64,000 bases of DNA, taken from DATDAH01 sp963725155 (GTDB lineage Bacteria > Actinomycetota > Acidimicrobiia > Acidimicrobiales > DATDAH01). The notes beneath the pieces were generated by a model, which ran no database searches, was not told the DNA's origin, and worked only from the letters and a program-made list of their open reading frames with translations. The translations under genes were made by a program, and so were the position numbers. Positions 24,440-32,761 of the stretch are shown here, piece by piece. Where the stretch lies: positions 372,001 to 436,000 of the forward strand of contig CAVRXU010000002.1 of NCBI GenBank assembly GCA_963725155.1. Reading direction: 5' to 3'. The number at the start of each line of letters is the position of its first letter. The stretch's first letter is position 1.

Positions 24440-26524
24440 ATGGGCAGTGATTCCGACCTGGAAGCCGAACAGGCACACCTCGACAAGGCCTACGAGGCCC
24501 TCGAGGAGAGTCGCCGTTCCGCTTCGCGCCTCGCCGGCATGGTCGAGGTCGGCCGGGGCGGCACCAACCAGGCCCGCTTCGAGCGAGAGGTGATCCACGA
24601 CAGCATCGTGAGTCGCCTCACCCAGCTGTCCATCGGCGACGCCTCACTGGTCTTCGGTCGCATCGATCGCACCGAGGCGGTCGGCGGCGAGCGCTACCAC
24701 ATCGGTCGCATCGCCGTGTCCGACGAGGACTACAACCCGCTGGTCATCGACTGGCGGGCCCCCGTGGCCGAGCCCTTCTACCGGGCCACCGGTCGCGAGC
24801 CCATGGGGCTCTACCGGCGACGCCACTTCGCCACCCGGGGCAAGCGCCTGCTGGCCATGGAGGACGAGGTCTTCGACGGCGAGGCCCTCCTGGCTGAGGG
24901 GGCGGGGTCCGACCTGGTCGGCAAGGCCGCCCTGCTGGCGTCGCTGGAGGAGGCCCGCACCGGGAAGCTGGGCGACATCGTGGCCACCATCCAGGCCGAG
25001 CAGGACGCCATCATCCGCTCCGAGCTGCCCGGCGTCCTGGTGGTCCAGGGCGGGCCGGGCACGGGCAAGACCGTCGTCGCCCTGCATCGGGCGGCCTATC
25101 TGCTCTACACGCACCGCTTCCCGCTCGAGGGCCAAGGGGTGCTGGTCGTCGGGCCCAACCGCCTCTTTCTGGGCTACATCGAGCACGTCCTGCCCTCGCT
25201 GGGCGAGGTCGGTGTCGAGCTGGCGGTGACCGCCGACCTGGTCGCCGGTGTGCCCACCGGTGGTCGTGAGGGTCCCGAGGTCGCCCGGGTGAAAGGCGAC
25301 GCCCGCATGGGCACGGTCCTGTCCCGAGCCATCGACGACCGCGAGCGGGCCCTGCGGTGGGACCTGGTGGTCCCCTACGGCCGCAGCCGGCTGCGCATGA
25401 CCCGCGAGCAGTCCCGGAGCATCGTGGGCAACGCCCGCCGCCGGTTCCGGGGCCACAACGCGGGCCGCCGGTATGTCGAGCAGCAGGTCTTCGCCGCGCT
25501 GGCCGGGAGCACCAGCCGGGAGCTGGAGCCAGGCGAGGTGCGGTCGGCGCTGCGCTGGACCCGGGAGGTCCGTGAGGCGCTCGAGTGGATGTGGCCGCGG
25601 CTCACGCCCGAGCACCTGCTCCACGACCTGTTCGGCTCGAAGGCCCTGCTCCGGCACGCCGCCCGGGACACCTTCGGCGAGGCCGCGGCCGACTTGTTGT
25701 ACCGGCCCCGCTCGAGCCACGTCTCCGAGGTGGTGTGGACCGTCGACGACGTCCCGCTGCTGGACGAGGCCCACGCCTACCTCGGTCCGGTGCGGGGCCG
25801 GGAGGAGATCCGGACCTTCGGCCACATCGTCGTGGACGAGGCCCAGGACCGCTCGCCCATGGAGCTGCGGATGCTGGCTCGGCGCTCCCTGTCCGGGTCG
25901 ATGACCGTCGTCGGCGACATCGGCCAGGCCACCGGCCCGTGGGGAGCCGAGAGCTGGGAGGACGTCCTGGCTCACTTGCCCAGCCGTCGTGATCCCCGCC
26001 ACATCGAGCTGACGGTCGGCTATCGCATCCCGGCATCCATCATGGGTCCGGCCGTGGCGGTCCTCGGGGCCAGCGCCCCGTGGCTGACCCCGCCGCTGGC
26101 CGTGCGCCCCGGCGAGGACCCGCCCGAGTTCGTCCGGGTCCCGGAGCGGTCCGGTCTCCGCGCCGAGGTGGTGGCCGCCGCCGTCCGGGCCCGAGACCAC
26201 GTCGAGCCGGGCAACGTGGCCGTCATCGTCCCCCGCTCGCTGGTCGAGGACGTGGCCGCCGGATTCGAGGCCGCTGGCGTCGAGTACGGCCGCGCCACCC
26301 GGCGCGGGCTCGACCGCCGCATCACCCTCGTCCCGGTCGACCTGGCCAAAGGCCTGGAGCTCGACGCCGCCGTGGTGGTGGAGCCCGCCGCCATCGTCGC
26401 CGAGGAGTCCGCCGGCCTCCGCTCGCTGTACGTCGCCCTCACGCGGGCCACGCGTCGCCTCGCCGTCGTCCACGCCCGCCCGCTCCCCGACCCCATGCGC
26501 GAGCCCGCCACCGCCGCCGCTTGA
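24440..26524 (+). CDS. HelD-like UvrD-family ATPase (RNA polymerase recycling factor)
   Basis: A 694-aa superfamily I ATPase. An N-terminal coiled coil (LEAEQAHLDKAYEALEESRR) precedes the HelD-typical VIDWRAPVAEPFYRATG. The Walker A is QGGPGTGKTVVALHRA (about residue 205) and Walker B is HIVVDEAQDRSPMELRML; the C-terminal motifs are AKGLELDAAVVV and LYVALTRATRRLAVVH. This is the actinobacterial HelD class that removes stalled RNA polymerase from DNA and can contribute to rifamycin tolerance. A rifamycin-associated promoter element was not recognised upstream. Confidence 0.88.
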   Translation: MGSDSDLEAEQAHLDKAYEALEESRRSASRLAGMVEVGRGGTNQARFEREVIHDSIVSRLTQLSIGDASLVFGRIDRTEAVGGERYHIGRIAVSDEDYNPLVIDWRAPVAEPFYRATGREPMGLYRRRHFATRGKRLLAMEDEVFDGEALLAEGAGSDLVGKAALLASLEEARTGKLGDIVATIQAEQDAIIRSELPGVLVVQGGPGTGKTVVALHRAAYLLYTHRFPLEGQGVLVVGPNRLFLGYIEHVLPSLGEVGVELAVTADLVAGVPTGGREGPEVARVKGDARMGTVLSRAIDDRERALRWDLVVPYGRSRLRMTREQSRSIVGNARRRFRGHNAGRRYVEQQVFAALAGSTSRELEPGEVRSALRWTREVREALEWMWPRLTPEHLLHDLFGSKALLRHAARDTFGEAAADLLYRPRSSHVSEVVWTVDDVPLLDEAHAYLGPVRGREEIRTFGHIVVDEAQDRSPMELRMLARRSLSGSMTVVGDIGQATGPWGAESWEDVLAHLPSRRDPRHIELTVGYRIPASIMGPAVAVLGASAPWLTPPLAVRPGEDPPEFVRVPERSGLRAEVVAAAVRARDHVEPGNVAVIVPRSLVEDVAAGFEAAGVEYGRATRRGLDRRITLVPVDLAKGLELDAAVVVEPAAIVAEESAGLRSLYVALTRATRRLAVVHARPLPDPMREPATAAA

Positions 26525-26534
26525 GGCACGTTCG

Positions 26535-26879
26535 TCAGGTGGTGGCGCGGGGCTTGGGCCACCAGCGCTTGGTGAGCAGCAGGGCGGCGATGAGCAAGGG
26601 GCTCCAGGGGAGGAGGGCGCCGGCCACGGCGGACAGACCGATGGCGAAGGTGCGCAGGGCGTCGCCGCCGCTCCGGAGGCCGTCGAGGAAGCCGGTCTGG
26701 GTGTCCTCGGGCGGTCGCCCGCCGGTTCCCGCCGTCTCGCGGCGAGCACAGAACGGGCGGACCACGGGTCCGTCCCGGCCGCCCTGGGGGAGAGCGCAGG
26801 CGGCGGGGACGGACCGCGGGCCCGCCAACGGCCACAGTGACGACTTCTGGTGAGAAGGGCGTGAGTAGGCCTTACTCAT
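26535..26879 (-). pseudogene. Possible 3' remnant of a DUF4349 gene
   Basis: The last 55 codons resemble the C-terminus of DUF4349 membrane proteins: FLDGLRSGGDALRTF, one membrane helix around GALLPWSPLLIAALLLTKRW and a basic tail. Upstream the frame remains open but has no DUF4349 sequence, and the roughly 200-residue extracytoplasmic domain is missing. An ATG at 26879 would give a 114-aa protein. It may be a decayed gene or a small unrelated single-pass protein. Confidence 0.4.
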
Positions 26880-26930
26880 TTCGGTTCGCGGCCCACCGGT
26901 ACCCTCCGCGCCGTGATCGCCCCTCCAGAT

Positions 26931-26984
26931 CCGTTCTGGTGCCTGAAACTCGCGCTGGGCCGCGAGATTCAGGTTCCAGAACGG
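26931..26984. repeat. Intergenic palindrome, GTTCTGG/CCAGAAC family
   Basis: Arms 26931-26954 (CCGTTCTGGTGCCTGAAACT...) and 26961-26984 pair at 21 of 24 positions around a six-base loop CTGGGC. The outer CCGTTCTGG/CCAGAACGG is invariant with the copy at 38348 while the inner stem differs. It lies just upstream of the FAD oxidoreductase start, so it is not a simple terminator. Confidence 0.75.
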
Positions 26985-27001
26985 GGCGTCGGCCCGCGGT
27001 C

Positions 27002-28318
27002 GTGAGCGCGGATGTGGCGGTGATCGGGGCGGGGCCGGCCGGGCTGATGGCGGCCTGGCGGCTGGCTCGGGCCGGTCGATCGGTCGTGGTCCACGAGGCC
27101 GCGTCACGGGTCGGGGGGATGGCGGGCAGCATCGAGGTCGACGGCGTCCGGGTCGACATGGGCAGCCACCGTCTGCACCCGTCGACGGCGCCCCCCCTGC
27201 TGGCCGAGGTTCATGGTCTGCTCGGCGAGGACTTGCAGGTCCGCCCCCGCAACGGTCGGATCCGGATGGCCGGGCGTTGGCTGCGGTTCCCCCTCCGGGC
27301 CCAGGACCTGGTCACTCGGTTGCCGCCCCGCTTGGCGGCCGGCGCGGCCCGGGACGCTCTGACCTCGCCGTTCCGGCGTCCCCGCCAGGACACCTTCGCT
27401 GAGGTCGTGCGGGCCGGGCTGGGCCCGACCATGGCCGACGCCTTCTACGCCCCCTACGTCGAGAAGCTCTGGGGGGTGCCGCCCGACCAACTCAGCGGCG
27501 AGCTGGCTCGACGCCGGGTCAGCGCCGACGGGCCGGTGGCCATCGCCAAGCGCCTGGTCAGGGCCCGGTCCGGCGGGGCCACCTTCCTCTACCCGCGGCG
27601 CGGGTTCGGCCAGATCAGTGAGGCCCTGGCCGATGCCGCTGTCGCGGCCGGGGCCGAGATCCGGCTCTCGTCGCCTGTCGACGACCTCGATGACCTCGAT
27701 GCCGATCTCGTCTTCAGCACGCTCCCGATCACCGCGCTGGCGGCCATGGCGGGTGGCCCGACCAGCAGCCTCACCCACCGGGGGATGGCGCTGGTCTACC
27801 TGACGTTGGAGCGACGCCCGTACACGCCGTTCGACGCCCACTACTTCCCCGAGCCCGATGTCGTCTTCAGCCGCCTGTCGGAGCCCGCCAACTACCGGGA
27901 CTCGGCCGACGACCCGCCTGGTCGAACGGTGCTCTGCGCCGAGGTGCCGTGCACCGCGGGCGACCCGACATGGTCGGCCTCGGACCGGGACCTGGGCCGG
28001 CAGGTGGCCGAGGGGCTGGCCCGGGTCGGCCTGCCGATCGCCACTCCGCACCGGGTCCACGTCGAGCGCCTGGCCCGGGTCTACCCGCTCTACCGCATCG
28101 GCTTCGAGCGGGAGCTGGCCGCGGTCCTCGAGTGGGCCCACGGCCTCGACCGGGTCGTGGTCTTCGGCCGCCAGGGCCTCTTCGTGCCCGACAACACCCA
28201 CCACGCCATGGCCATGGGGGCAGCGGCGGCGGCCGCGGTCGGCGAGCAGGGGTCCTTCGACCGGACGAGCTGGACCACGTCTCTCGCCTCGTTCGGTAGC
28301 CATGTTGTGGAGGACTAG
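27002..28318 (+). CDS. FAD-dependent oxidoreductase, protoporphyrinogen oxidase / UDP-galactopyranose mutase-like
   Basis: A 438-aa flavoprotein. The ADP-binding motif is VAVIGAGPAGLMAAWRLARAG with VVVHEAASRVGGMAGS. The middle motif YVEKLWGVPPDQLSGELARRR is characteristic of a group annotated as NAD(P)-binding or PPO-like and often linked with surface polysaccharide genes. The C-terminal FAD-contact region is GRQGLFVPDNTHHAMAMG. The start GTG 27002 (VSADVAVIGAG) sits 17 bp beyond the palindrome. The substrate is unknown. Confidence 0.82.
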   Translation: MSADVAVIGAGPAGLMAAWRLARAGRSVVVHEAASRVGGMAGSIEVDGVRVDMGSHRLHPSTAPPLLAEVHGLLGEDLQVRPRNGRIRMAGRWLRFPLRAQDLVTRLPPRLAAGAARDALTSPFRRPRQDTFAEVVRAGLGPTMADAFYAPYVEKLWGVPPDQLSGELARRRVSADGPVAIAKRLVRARSGGATFLYPRRGFGQISEALADAAVAAGAEIRLSSPVDDLDDLDADLVFSTLPITALAAMAGGPTSSLTHRGMALVYLTLERRPYTPFDAHYFPEPDVVFSRLSEPANYRDSADDPPGRTVLCAEVPCTAGDPTWSASDRDLGRQVAEGLARVGLPIATPHRVHVERLARVYPLYRIGFERELAAVLEWAHGLDRVVVFGRQGLFVPDNTHHAMAMGAAAAAAVGEQGSFDRTSWTTSLASFGSHVVED

Positions 28319-28337
28319 GGCGAGTTGTGCACATCTA

Positions 28338-28356
28338 TTAGGTCTGCCTAACATCT
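28338..28356. promoter_or_regulatory. Iron box (DtxR/IdeR operator) of the efe locus
   Basis: TTAGGTCTGCCTAACATCT contains the perfect dyad TTAGG-N4-CCTAA and matches the DtxR/IdeR consensus TWAGGTWAGSCTWACCTWA at most positions. It lies 7 bp before the efeO start, where bound repressor would block expression in iron sufficiency. A DtxR-family regulator gene is at 37.6-38.3 kb. Confidence 0.75.
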
Positions 28357-28362
28357 GCCGCC

Positions 28363-29313
28363 ATGCGCAAGCCGATCATCTCCGTCCTGAGCGTCGCCCT
28401 CGTCTTCGGTGGCGTCCTCACCGCCTGCGGTGACGACGACGGTGCCGCGGTCAGGGACTGTGGCGGGGGCTCGGCGTCCGGCGGTGGCTCGGCGTCCGCG
28501 GGTGGCTCCGGCTCGAGCGCCGACTGTGGCTCGTCGGCCCCGGTCGACACGTCGCTCACCGTCGACAACGCCCTGGTGGACGAGGCCCTGGTCCAGTACA
28601 AGGCGTACGTGCTCGACCAGATCGACACCACGATCGCCGCCACGAGGGAGTTCACCGACGCCGTGCGGGGCGGCGACCTGGAGGCGGCCATGGACCTCTA
28701 TGCCCCCTCCCGCCAGGGTTGGGAGGCCATCGAGCCTGTGGCCGGCCTGGTCGAGGAGATCGACGGTGCCGTGGACGCACGGGTGGACGACTTCGAGGGC
28801 GAGGACGACCCGGCCTTCACGGGCTGGCACCGCATCGAGTACATCCTCTGGGAGCTGGGCACGACCGACGGCGCGGCCGAGTTCGCCGACGGACTCGACG
28901 AGAACCTCCAGGTCCTCCAGGACGACGTCGAGGCCATGGAGGAGATCCCGCCGGCCGCCCTGGTCGTCGGCGCCTCCGAGCTGATCGAGGAGGTCTCCAC
29001 CGGCAAGATCACCGGTGAGGAGGATCGCTACTCCCACACCGACCTCTGGGACTTCGCCGCCAACGTCGAGGGCTCCGAGTACGGCGTCGAGCTGCTGGCC
29101 CCCGCGCTGGAGGAGGCCGACCCCGATTTGCTGGCCGACATCCAGTCGAACTTCGAGGAGCTGGACGCCCAGCTGGCCGAGTACGAGGACGGCGAGGGCG
29201 GCTACGTCTCGTACGAGGAGCTGACCGAGGAGGACAAGACGGCGATGACCGCCACGCTGGCCGAGCTGTCCGAGAACCTGTCGTTGATGGCCGGGGCCCT
29301 CGGCCTGCAATGA
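28363..29313 (+). CDS. efeO: EfeO-like iron-uptake lipoprotein (M75/imelysin domain)
   Basis: A 316-aa lipoprotein: the signal peptide ends in the lipobox LTAC, followed by a Gly/Ser-rich linker. The M75 peptidase-like EfeO domain starts about residue 65 and contains the metal-binding HxxE in GWHRIEYILWELG, and DRYSHTDLWDFAANVEGS. It binds ferric or ferrous iron at the cell surface for the Efe importer. The N-terminal cupredoxin domain of E. coli EfeO is absent and is encoded separately at 30625. The stop overlaps the efeB start (ATGA). The iron box just upstream implies repression by DtxR/IdeR. Confidence 0.88.
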   Translation: MRKPIISVLSVALVFGGVLTACGDDDGAAVRDCGGGSASGGGSASAGGSGSSADCGSSAPVDTSLTVDNALVDEALVQYKAYVLDQIDTTIAATREFTDAVRGGDLEAAMDLYAPSRQGWEAIEPVAGLVEEIDGAVDARVDDFEGEDDPAFTGWHRIEYILWELGTTDGAAEFADGLDENLQVLQDDVEAMEEIPPAALVVGASELIEEVSTGKITGEEDRYSHTDLWDFAANVEGSEYGVELLAPALEEADPDLLADIQSNFEELDAQLAEYEDGEGGYVSYEELTEEDKTAMTATLAELSENLSLMAGALGLQ

Positions 29314-30578
29314 CCGACAGCTGTCCGGGAGCGGTCTCCCGGCGACGATTCCTTCAGGGGACCAGTGGTGCCGCATTGGTGGGCGGCGCCACTGGTCTTT
29401 TTGGCGCCTGTTCGAGCGACGACCTCGGCGGGGCCCAATCGACGTCCTCGACCGGGGCGGAGGGCGAGCACCGGTACCTCGCGTTCCGCGGGCCGCACCA
29501 GGCGGGGGTGACGGCGCGGCACCAGGCCAGCAGCATGATGGCCAGCTTCGTCGTCACGGCTGCCGACCGCGACGAGCTTCGAGAGCTGTTCGTCACCCTC
29601 ACCGAGGAATCCGAGCGGTTGATGAGCGGGACGCCGTACGAGGAGCTGGATCCCGCGTACCCGGCGCTCTACACCGGGCACCTGGGCAACCCACCGCCGC
29701 CGGCCGACCTCAGCATCGTGGTGTCGGTGGGGGAGTCGCTCTTCGACGGCCGCTACGGCTTGGCCGACCGCAAGCCGGTCGAGTTGGAGCACATGCCGTT
29801 CCTCGCCAACGACCGACTGGACCCGGAGCGCAGCCACGGTGACCTGCTCATCTCCATCAGCAGCGCCAACGAGGACACCGATCTCTTTGCCCTCCGCCAG
29901 CTCATGCGGGTCACCCGGGGCAGCCTCGTACTGCTTTGGATGCTCGACGGTTACACCCGGCGGGCCGAAGCCGGCCCCGGCGAGGCCGGGGTGCGCAACC
30001 TCATGGGGTTCGTCGACGGGACGGCGAACCTCCGCCCGGAGGACGACGGCGCCATGGACCGCTTCGTCTGGGTGGCCGACGAGGACGACGAGCCGGCCTG
30101 GGCCGTAGGCGGCTCGTACCACGTGGTCCGGGTCATCCGGATGCTGGTCGAGTTCTGGGATCGCACCCGGCTGAGCGAGCAGGAGGCCCTGATCGGTCGC
30201 CAGAAGGACAACGGGGCACCGCTCGACGGCGAGGTCGAGACCGACATCCCCGACTTTGCCGCCGACCCCGACGGGGAGATCACCCCGCTGGACGCCCACA
30301 TCCGGCTCGCCAATCCCCGGACCGAGGCCACCGGTGACCAGCTCATCCTGCGCCGGGGCTTCAGCTTCTCCCGCGGCTTCGACGGCAACGGCCAACTCGA
30401 CCAGGGCCTGGCCTTCGTCTCGTACCAGCGCAGCATGTCGAAGCAGTTCCTGCCCGTCCAGGAGCGTCTGGCCGGCGAGCCGTTGGAGGAGTACATCCTC
30501 CCCGTCGGCGGGGGGTTCTTCTTCGCCCTCCCGGGCGCCGCCGAAGGCTCCTACCTCGGCGAGGCCCTCGTCACCTGA
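29310..30578 (+). CDS. efeB: EfeB-like Dyp-type heme peroxidase, Tat-exported
   Basis: A 422-aa protein with a twin-arginine signal (SRRRFLQGTSGAALVGG). A Cys in LFGACSSD could be a lipobox. The Dyp peroxidase fold has the GXXDG motif in MGFVDGTANLRP (distal Asp), the proximal heme histidine in LDAHIRLANPR, and ILRRGFSFSRGF. It oxidises Fe2+ or handles heme iron outside the membrane in the Efe system. ATG 29310 overlaps the efeO stop by four bases. The permease EfeU is not in the window, although it commonly sits in such operons. Confidence 0.9.
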   Translation: MTDSCPGAVSRRRFLQGTSGAALVGGATGLFGACSSDDLGGAQSTSSTGAEGEHRYLAFRGPHQAGVTARHQASSMMASFVVTAADRDELRELFVTLTEESERLMSGTPYEELDPAYPALYTGHLGNPPPPADLSIVVSVGESLFDGRYGLADRKPVELEHMPFLANDRLDPERSHGDLLISISSANEDTDLFALRQLMRVTRGSLVLLWMLDGYTRRAEAGPGEAGVRNLMGFVDGTANLRPEDDGAMDRFVWVADEDDEPAWAVGGSYHVVRVIRMLVEFWDRTRLSEQEALIGRQKDNGAPLDGEVETDIPDFAADPDGEITPLDAHIRLANPRTEATGDQLILRRGFSFSRGFDGNGQLDQGLAFVSYQRSMSKQFLPVQERLAGEPLEEYILPVGGGFFFALPGAAEGSYLGEALVT

Positions 30579-30594
30579 GACGTTCCTTGTCAGG

Positions 30595-30613
30595 GAGTGT
30601 CAGGCTGACTTAA
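30595..30613. promoter_or_regulatory. Degenerate iron box before the cupredoxin gene
   Basis: GTGTCAGGCTGACTTAA shares 12 of 17 positions with the DtxR/IdeR consensus core and lies 11 bp before the GTG start. The symmetry is weaker than at 28338. Confidence 0.4.
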
Positions 30614-30624
30614 CGTCACGCCCC

Positions 30625-31167
30625 GTGCGCAAGCCGGTCCTCACCATCCTCGGCCTGGTCATCGTCCTCGGTGGGCTCCTCACCGCCTGTGGCGACGACG
30701 ACGGCGCCGGCGTCCGCGATTCGGGGTCGGCCAGCGCATCCGGGAGCGGGAGCGGATCGGGCTCCAGCACCGCCGCCGCCGAGTGCTCGCCGGTCGGCGA
30801 GGATCTCGAGGCCGAAGCCGACGAGACGGTGGACCTCAGCCTGGTCGAGTACTCCTACGTCCCCGACATCGTCGAGGTGGCTGCCGGGAGCGTCACCTTC
30901 GCCGCCACCAACGAGGGCACCGAGAACCACGAGGTGGCCTTCCTGCCCGGCGGCGGCGATGTGCCCTTCACCGAAGACGGCGCCCCCGACGAGGACGCCC
31001 TGGCTGAAGGCGGTGCCTTCGAGCTCGAGGGGTTTGGGCCGGACCAGACCTGCAACGCCACCTACGAGCTGGAGGCTGGTGACTACACGATCTTCTGCCT
31101 CGTGGAGGCCGAGGACGGCGAGACCCACTACGAGAAGGGGATGCGGGCCTCCCTCACCGTCACCTGA
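30625..31167 (+). CDS. Cupredoxin lipoprotein, detached EfeO N-terminal domain
   Basis: A 180-aa lipoprotein with lipobox LTAC. The cupredoxin domain (about 65-180) has a full type-1-like ligand set: His in NHEVAFLPGG, then Cys, His and Met in FCLVEAEDGETHYEKGM. In E. coli EfeO the cupredoxin domain is fused to the M75 domain; here it is a separate gene after efeB. Its first 35 residues are strikingly similar to those of EfeO (RKPx8-9GGxLTACGDDDGAxVRD), pointing to duplication or domain splitting. A role in Fe2+ oxidation or electron transfer for iron uptake is inferred. GTG 30625 is the start. Confidence 0.85.
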   Translation: MRKPVLTILGLVIVLGGLLTACGDDDGAGVRDSGSASASGSGSGSGSSTAAAECSPVGEDLEAEADETVDLSLVEYSYVPDIVEVAAGSVTFAATNEGTENHEVAFLPGGGDVPFTEDGAPDEDALAEGGAFELEGFGPDQTCNATYELEAGDYTIFCLVEAEDGETHYEKGMRASLTVT

Positions 31168-32364
31168 TCAGCCGGCGGCGACCTGGCTGGTGGTGAGGGG
31201 GGCGCTCTCACGGCTCTTCTGGAGCCGGCGGCGCCCCGCGTCGGCGGCGGCGGGGTCCCGAGGCGGGAGCCGGAAGCCGGTGTAGAGGACCTTGCGCTCG
31301 TGCTCGGTCGGGGGCTGGGCCATGTGCAGCGTGCAGCTCAGGTGCAGCGTGACGTCACCGGTCTCGGTGGCCAGGGCCACGTCGGGCAGGTCGAGGGCGG
31401 AGGCGTCGAACAGCGAGGGCCAGACGAGCGCTCGGTGCGAGCCAGGGATGACCCGGAGCTGGCCCGAGGTCGGCCCCGCCCCGGTGACCGAAATGCCGAT
31501 GGTCAGGCTGCAGCACTCGTAACTGTGGCGGCCGAGGCTGCAGTCCTTGTGCCACGGCACGTCGGAGATCCCCTGGGCCACACCCAGCGGCTTGAACAGG
31601 GCTTCGACCCGGTTGCGCCGGCCCCAGTCGACGGTGTGGCCGCAGTCCGGCAGGCGGCCGAGGGCGAGCAGCCGGTCGTCGTCGAGCAGAGCGGCTGTGG
31701 TCGGTGACCGGTCTTCGAACTGCTGCATGCGCACCACCCGGCGACGGCCGTCCGCCAAGGTGGCCCACCAGCTGTGGCCGTCGCCGTCGGTGTACTCGGG
31801 CTCGGCCGCGTCCATGTCGTTGCTGATGCGCTGCATCTCGTCCGGAGTGAACAGGCCCCGGAGGTGGAGGTAGCCGGCGGCTTCGAGGTAGGCCCGGAGC
31901 ACGGCCGGGTCGTCGTCGAGGCTGAAGCTCCGGCCCAGCTCGTCGGGCAGGTCGATGGCGCCCGGCGTGTGGACCGGGCGTTCGTCGAGGAGGCTGCGCA
32001 GCACCAGCCACCAGTCCATGAGCCCCCCGATGCGCATCGGCTCCAGCTCGAGGGTTCCCGCCGTCATCAACCCGACCGGCGTGATCTGGTCGTCGACGAG
32101 GTCCGTCAGCTGGTCGGTGGCCAGTCGGAGGGTGAGCTGAGCGTCGTCGCCGGGAACGGCCCGCGGGACGCCCTGCGCATCCCGGTCCAGCACCCACGAC
32201 CGTCCATCCACCTCGACCCGCAGCGGCCGCAGCCTGATCCCGCGGCTGATCTCGACCAGGTCGGGCCGCCGCTCGACGGCGGCCGGGAAGTCGACCTCGA
32301 AGAACGTCGCCGGCTGGACCGGCGTGACATCCACATCCCACCGGGTCCGCAGGTCCACGCTCAC
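31168..32364 (-). CDS. Phytanoyl-CoA dioxygenase (PhyH) family protein
   Basis: A 398-aa Fe(II)/2-oxoglutarate oxygenase. After an N-terminal extension of about 170 residues the double-stranded beta helix has the HxD motif in VPWHKDCSLGRHSYE, the 2OG-binding region GQLRVIPGSHRALVW and the distal histidine in LHLSCTLHMAQPP. The extension may form a sensor or binding domain. The substrate is unknown. The start GTG 32364 (VSVDLRTRW) lies 37 bp from a divergent VOC gene; the 3' end abuts the cupredoxin gene directly. Confidence 0.85.
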   Translation of the reverse strand: MSVDLRTRWDVDVTPVQPATFFEVDFPAAVERRPDLVEISRGIRLRPLRVEVDGRSWVLDRDAQGVPRAVPGDDAQLTLRLATDQLTDLVDDQITPVGLMTAGTLELEPMRIGGLMDWWLVLRSLLDERPVHTPGAIDLPDELGRSFSLDDDPAVLRAYLEAAGYLHLRGLFTPDEMQRISNDMDAAEPEYTDGDGHSWWATLADGRRRVVRMQQFEDRSPTTAALLDDDRLLALGRLPDCGHTVDWGRRNRVEALFKPLGVAQGISDVPWHKDCSLGRHSYECCSLTIGISVTGAGPTSGQLRVIPGSHRALVWPSLFDASALDLPDVALATETGDVTLHLSCTLHMAQPPTEHERKVLYTGFRLPPRDPAAADAGRRRLQKSRESAPLTTSQVAAG

Positions 32365-32401
32365 CCCACCCAAGGTACGCCCCAGTCGTAACCTCGGCCC
32401 C

Positions 32402-32752
32402 GTGATCGATGGCGCACACGTGATCCTGCACAGCAACGACCCCGACGCGGACCGGCACGCACTGCGTGACGTACTCGGCTTTCCCCACGTCGACGTGGGT
32501 GGCGGCTGGCTGATCTTCGCCTTGCCTCCGGCGGAAGTCGCCGTGCACCCGACCGAAGGCCCACCGAGCCACGAGCTCTACCTGATGTGCGACGACGTCG
32601 AGGCCACCGTCGTCGACCTCACCGCGGCCGGCATCGAGGTCACCAAACCGGTCGAGGACCAGGGCTGGGGCCTTCTCACGAGCATCCGCCTGCCCGGCGG
32701 CAGCGAGCTCGGCCTCTACGAGCCCCGCCACGACCGGCCGCCCCAGGCCTGA
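32402..32752 (+). CDS. VOC/glyoxalase-fold protein
   Basis: A 116-aa single-domain vicinal-oxygen-chelate protein: GAHVILHSNDPDADRHALRD at the start, HELYLMCDDVEATVVDLTAAG in the middle and PGGSELGLYEPRH at the end (metal-ligand Glu position). It dimerises to form the active site. The substrate cannot be inferred. GTG 32402 is the start. Confidence 0.85.
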   Translation: MIDGAHVILHSNDPDADRHALRDVLGFPHVDVGGGWLIFALPPAEVAVHPTEGPPSHELYLMCDDVEATVVDLTAAGIEVTKPVEDQGWGLLTSIRLPGGSELGLYEPRHDRPPQA

Positions 32753-32761
32753 CGCTTCGCC

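Noticed and set aside
17329..26524. Anti-phage defence island made of SNF2, SWIM and HelD genes
   Set aside because: SNF2/SWIM and HelD-type genes are ordinary chromosomal actinobacterial genes, and they are interspersed here with heme biosynthesis; no nuclease, methylase or integrase accompanies them.
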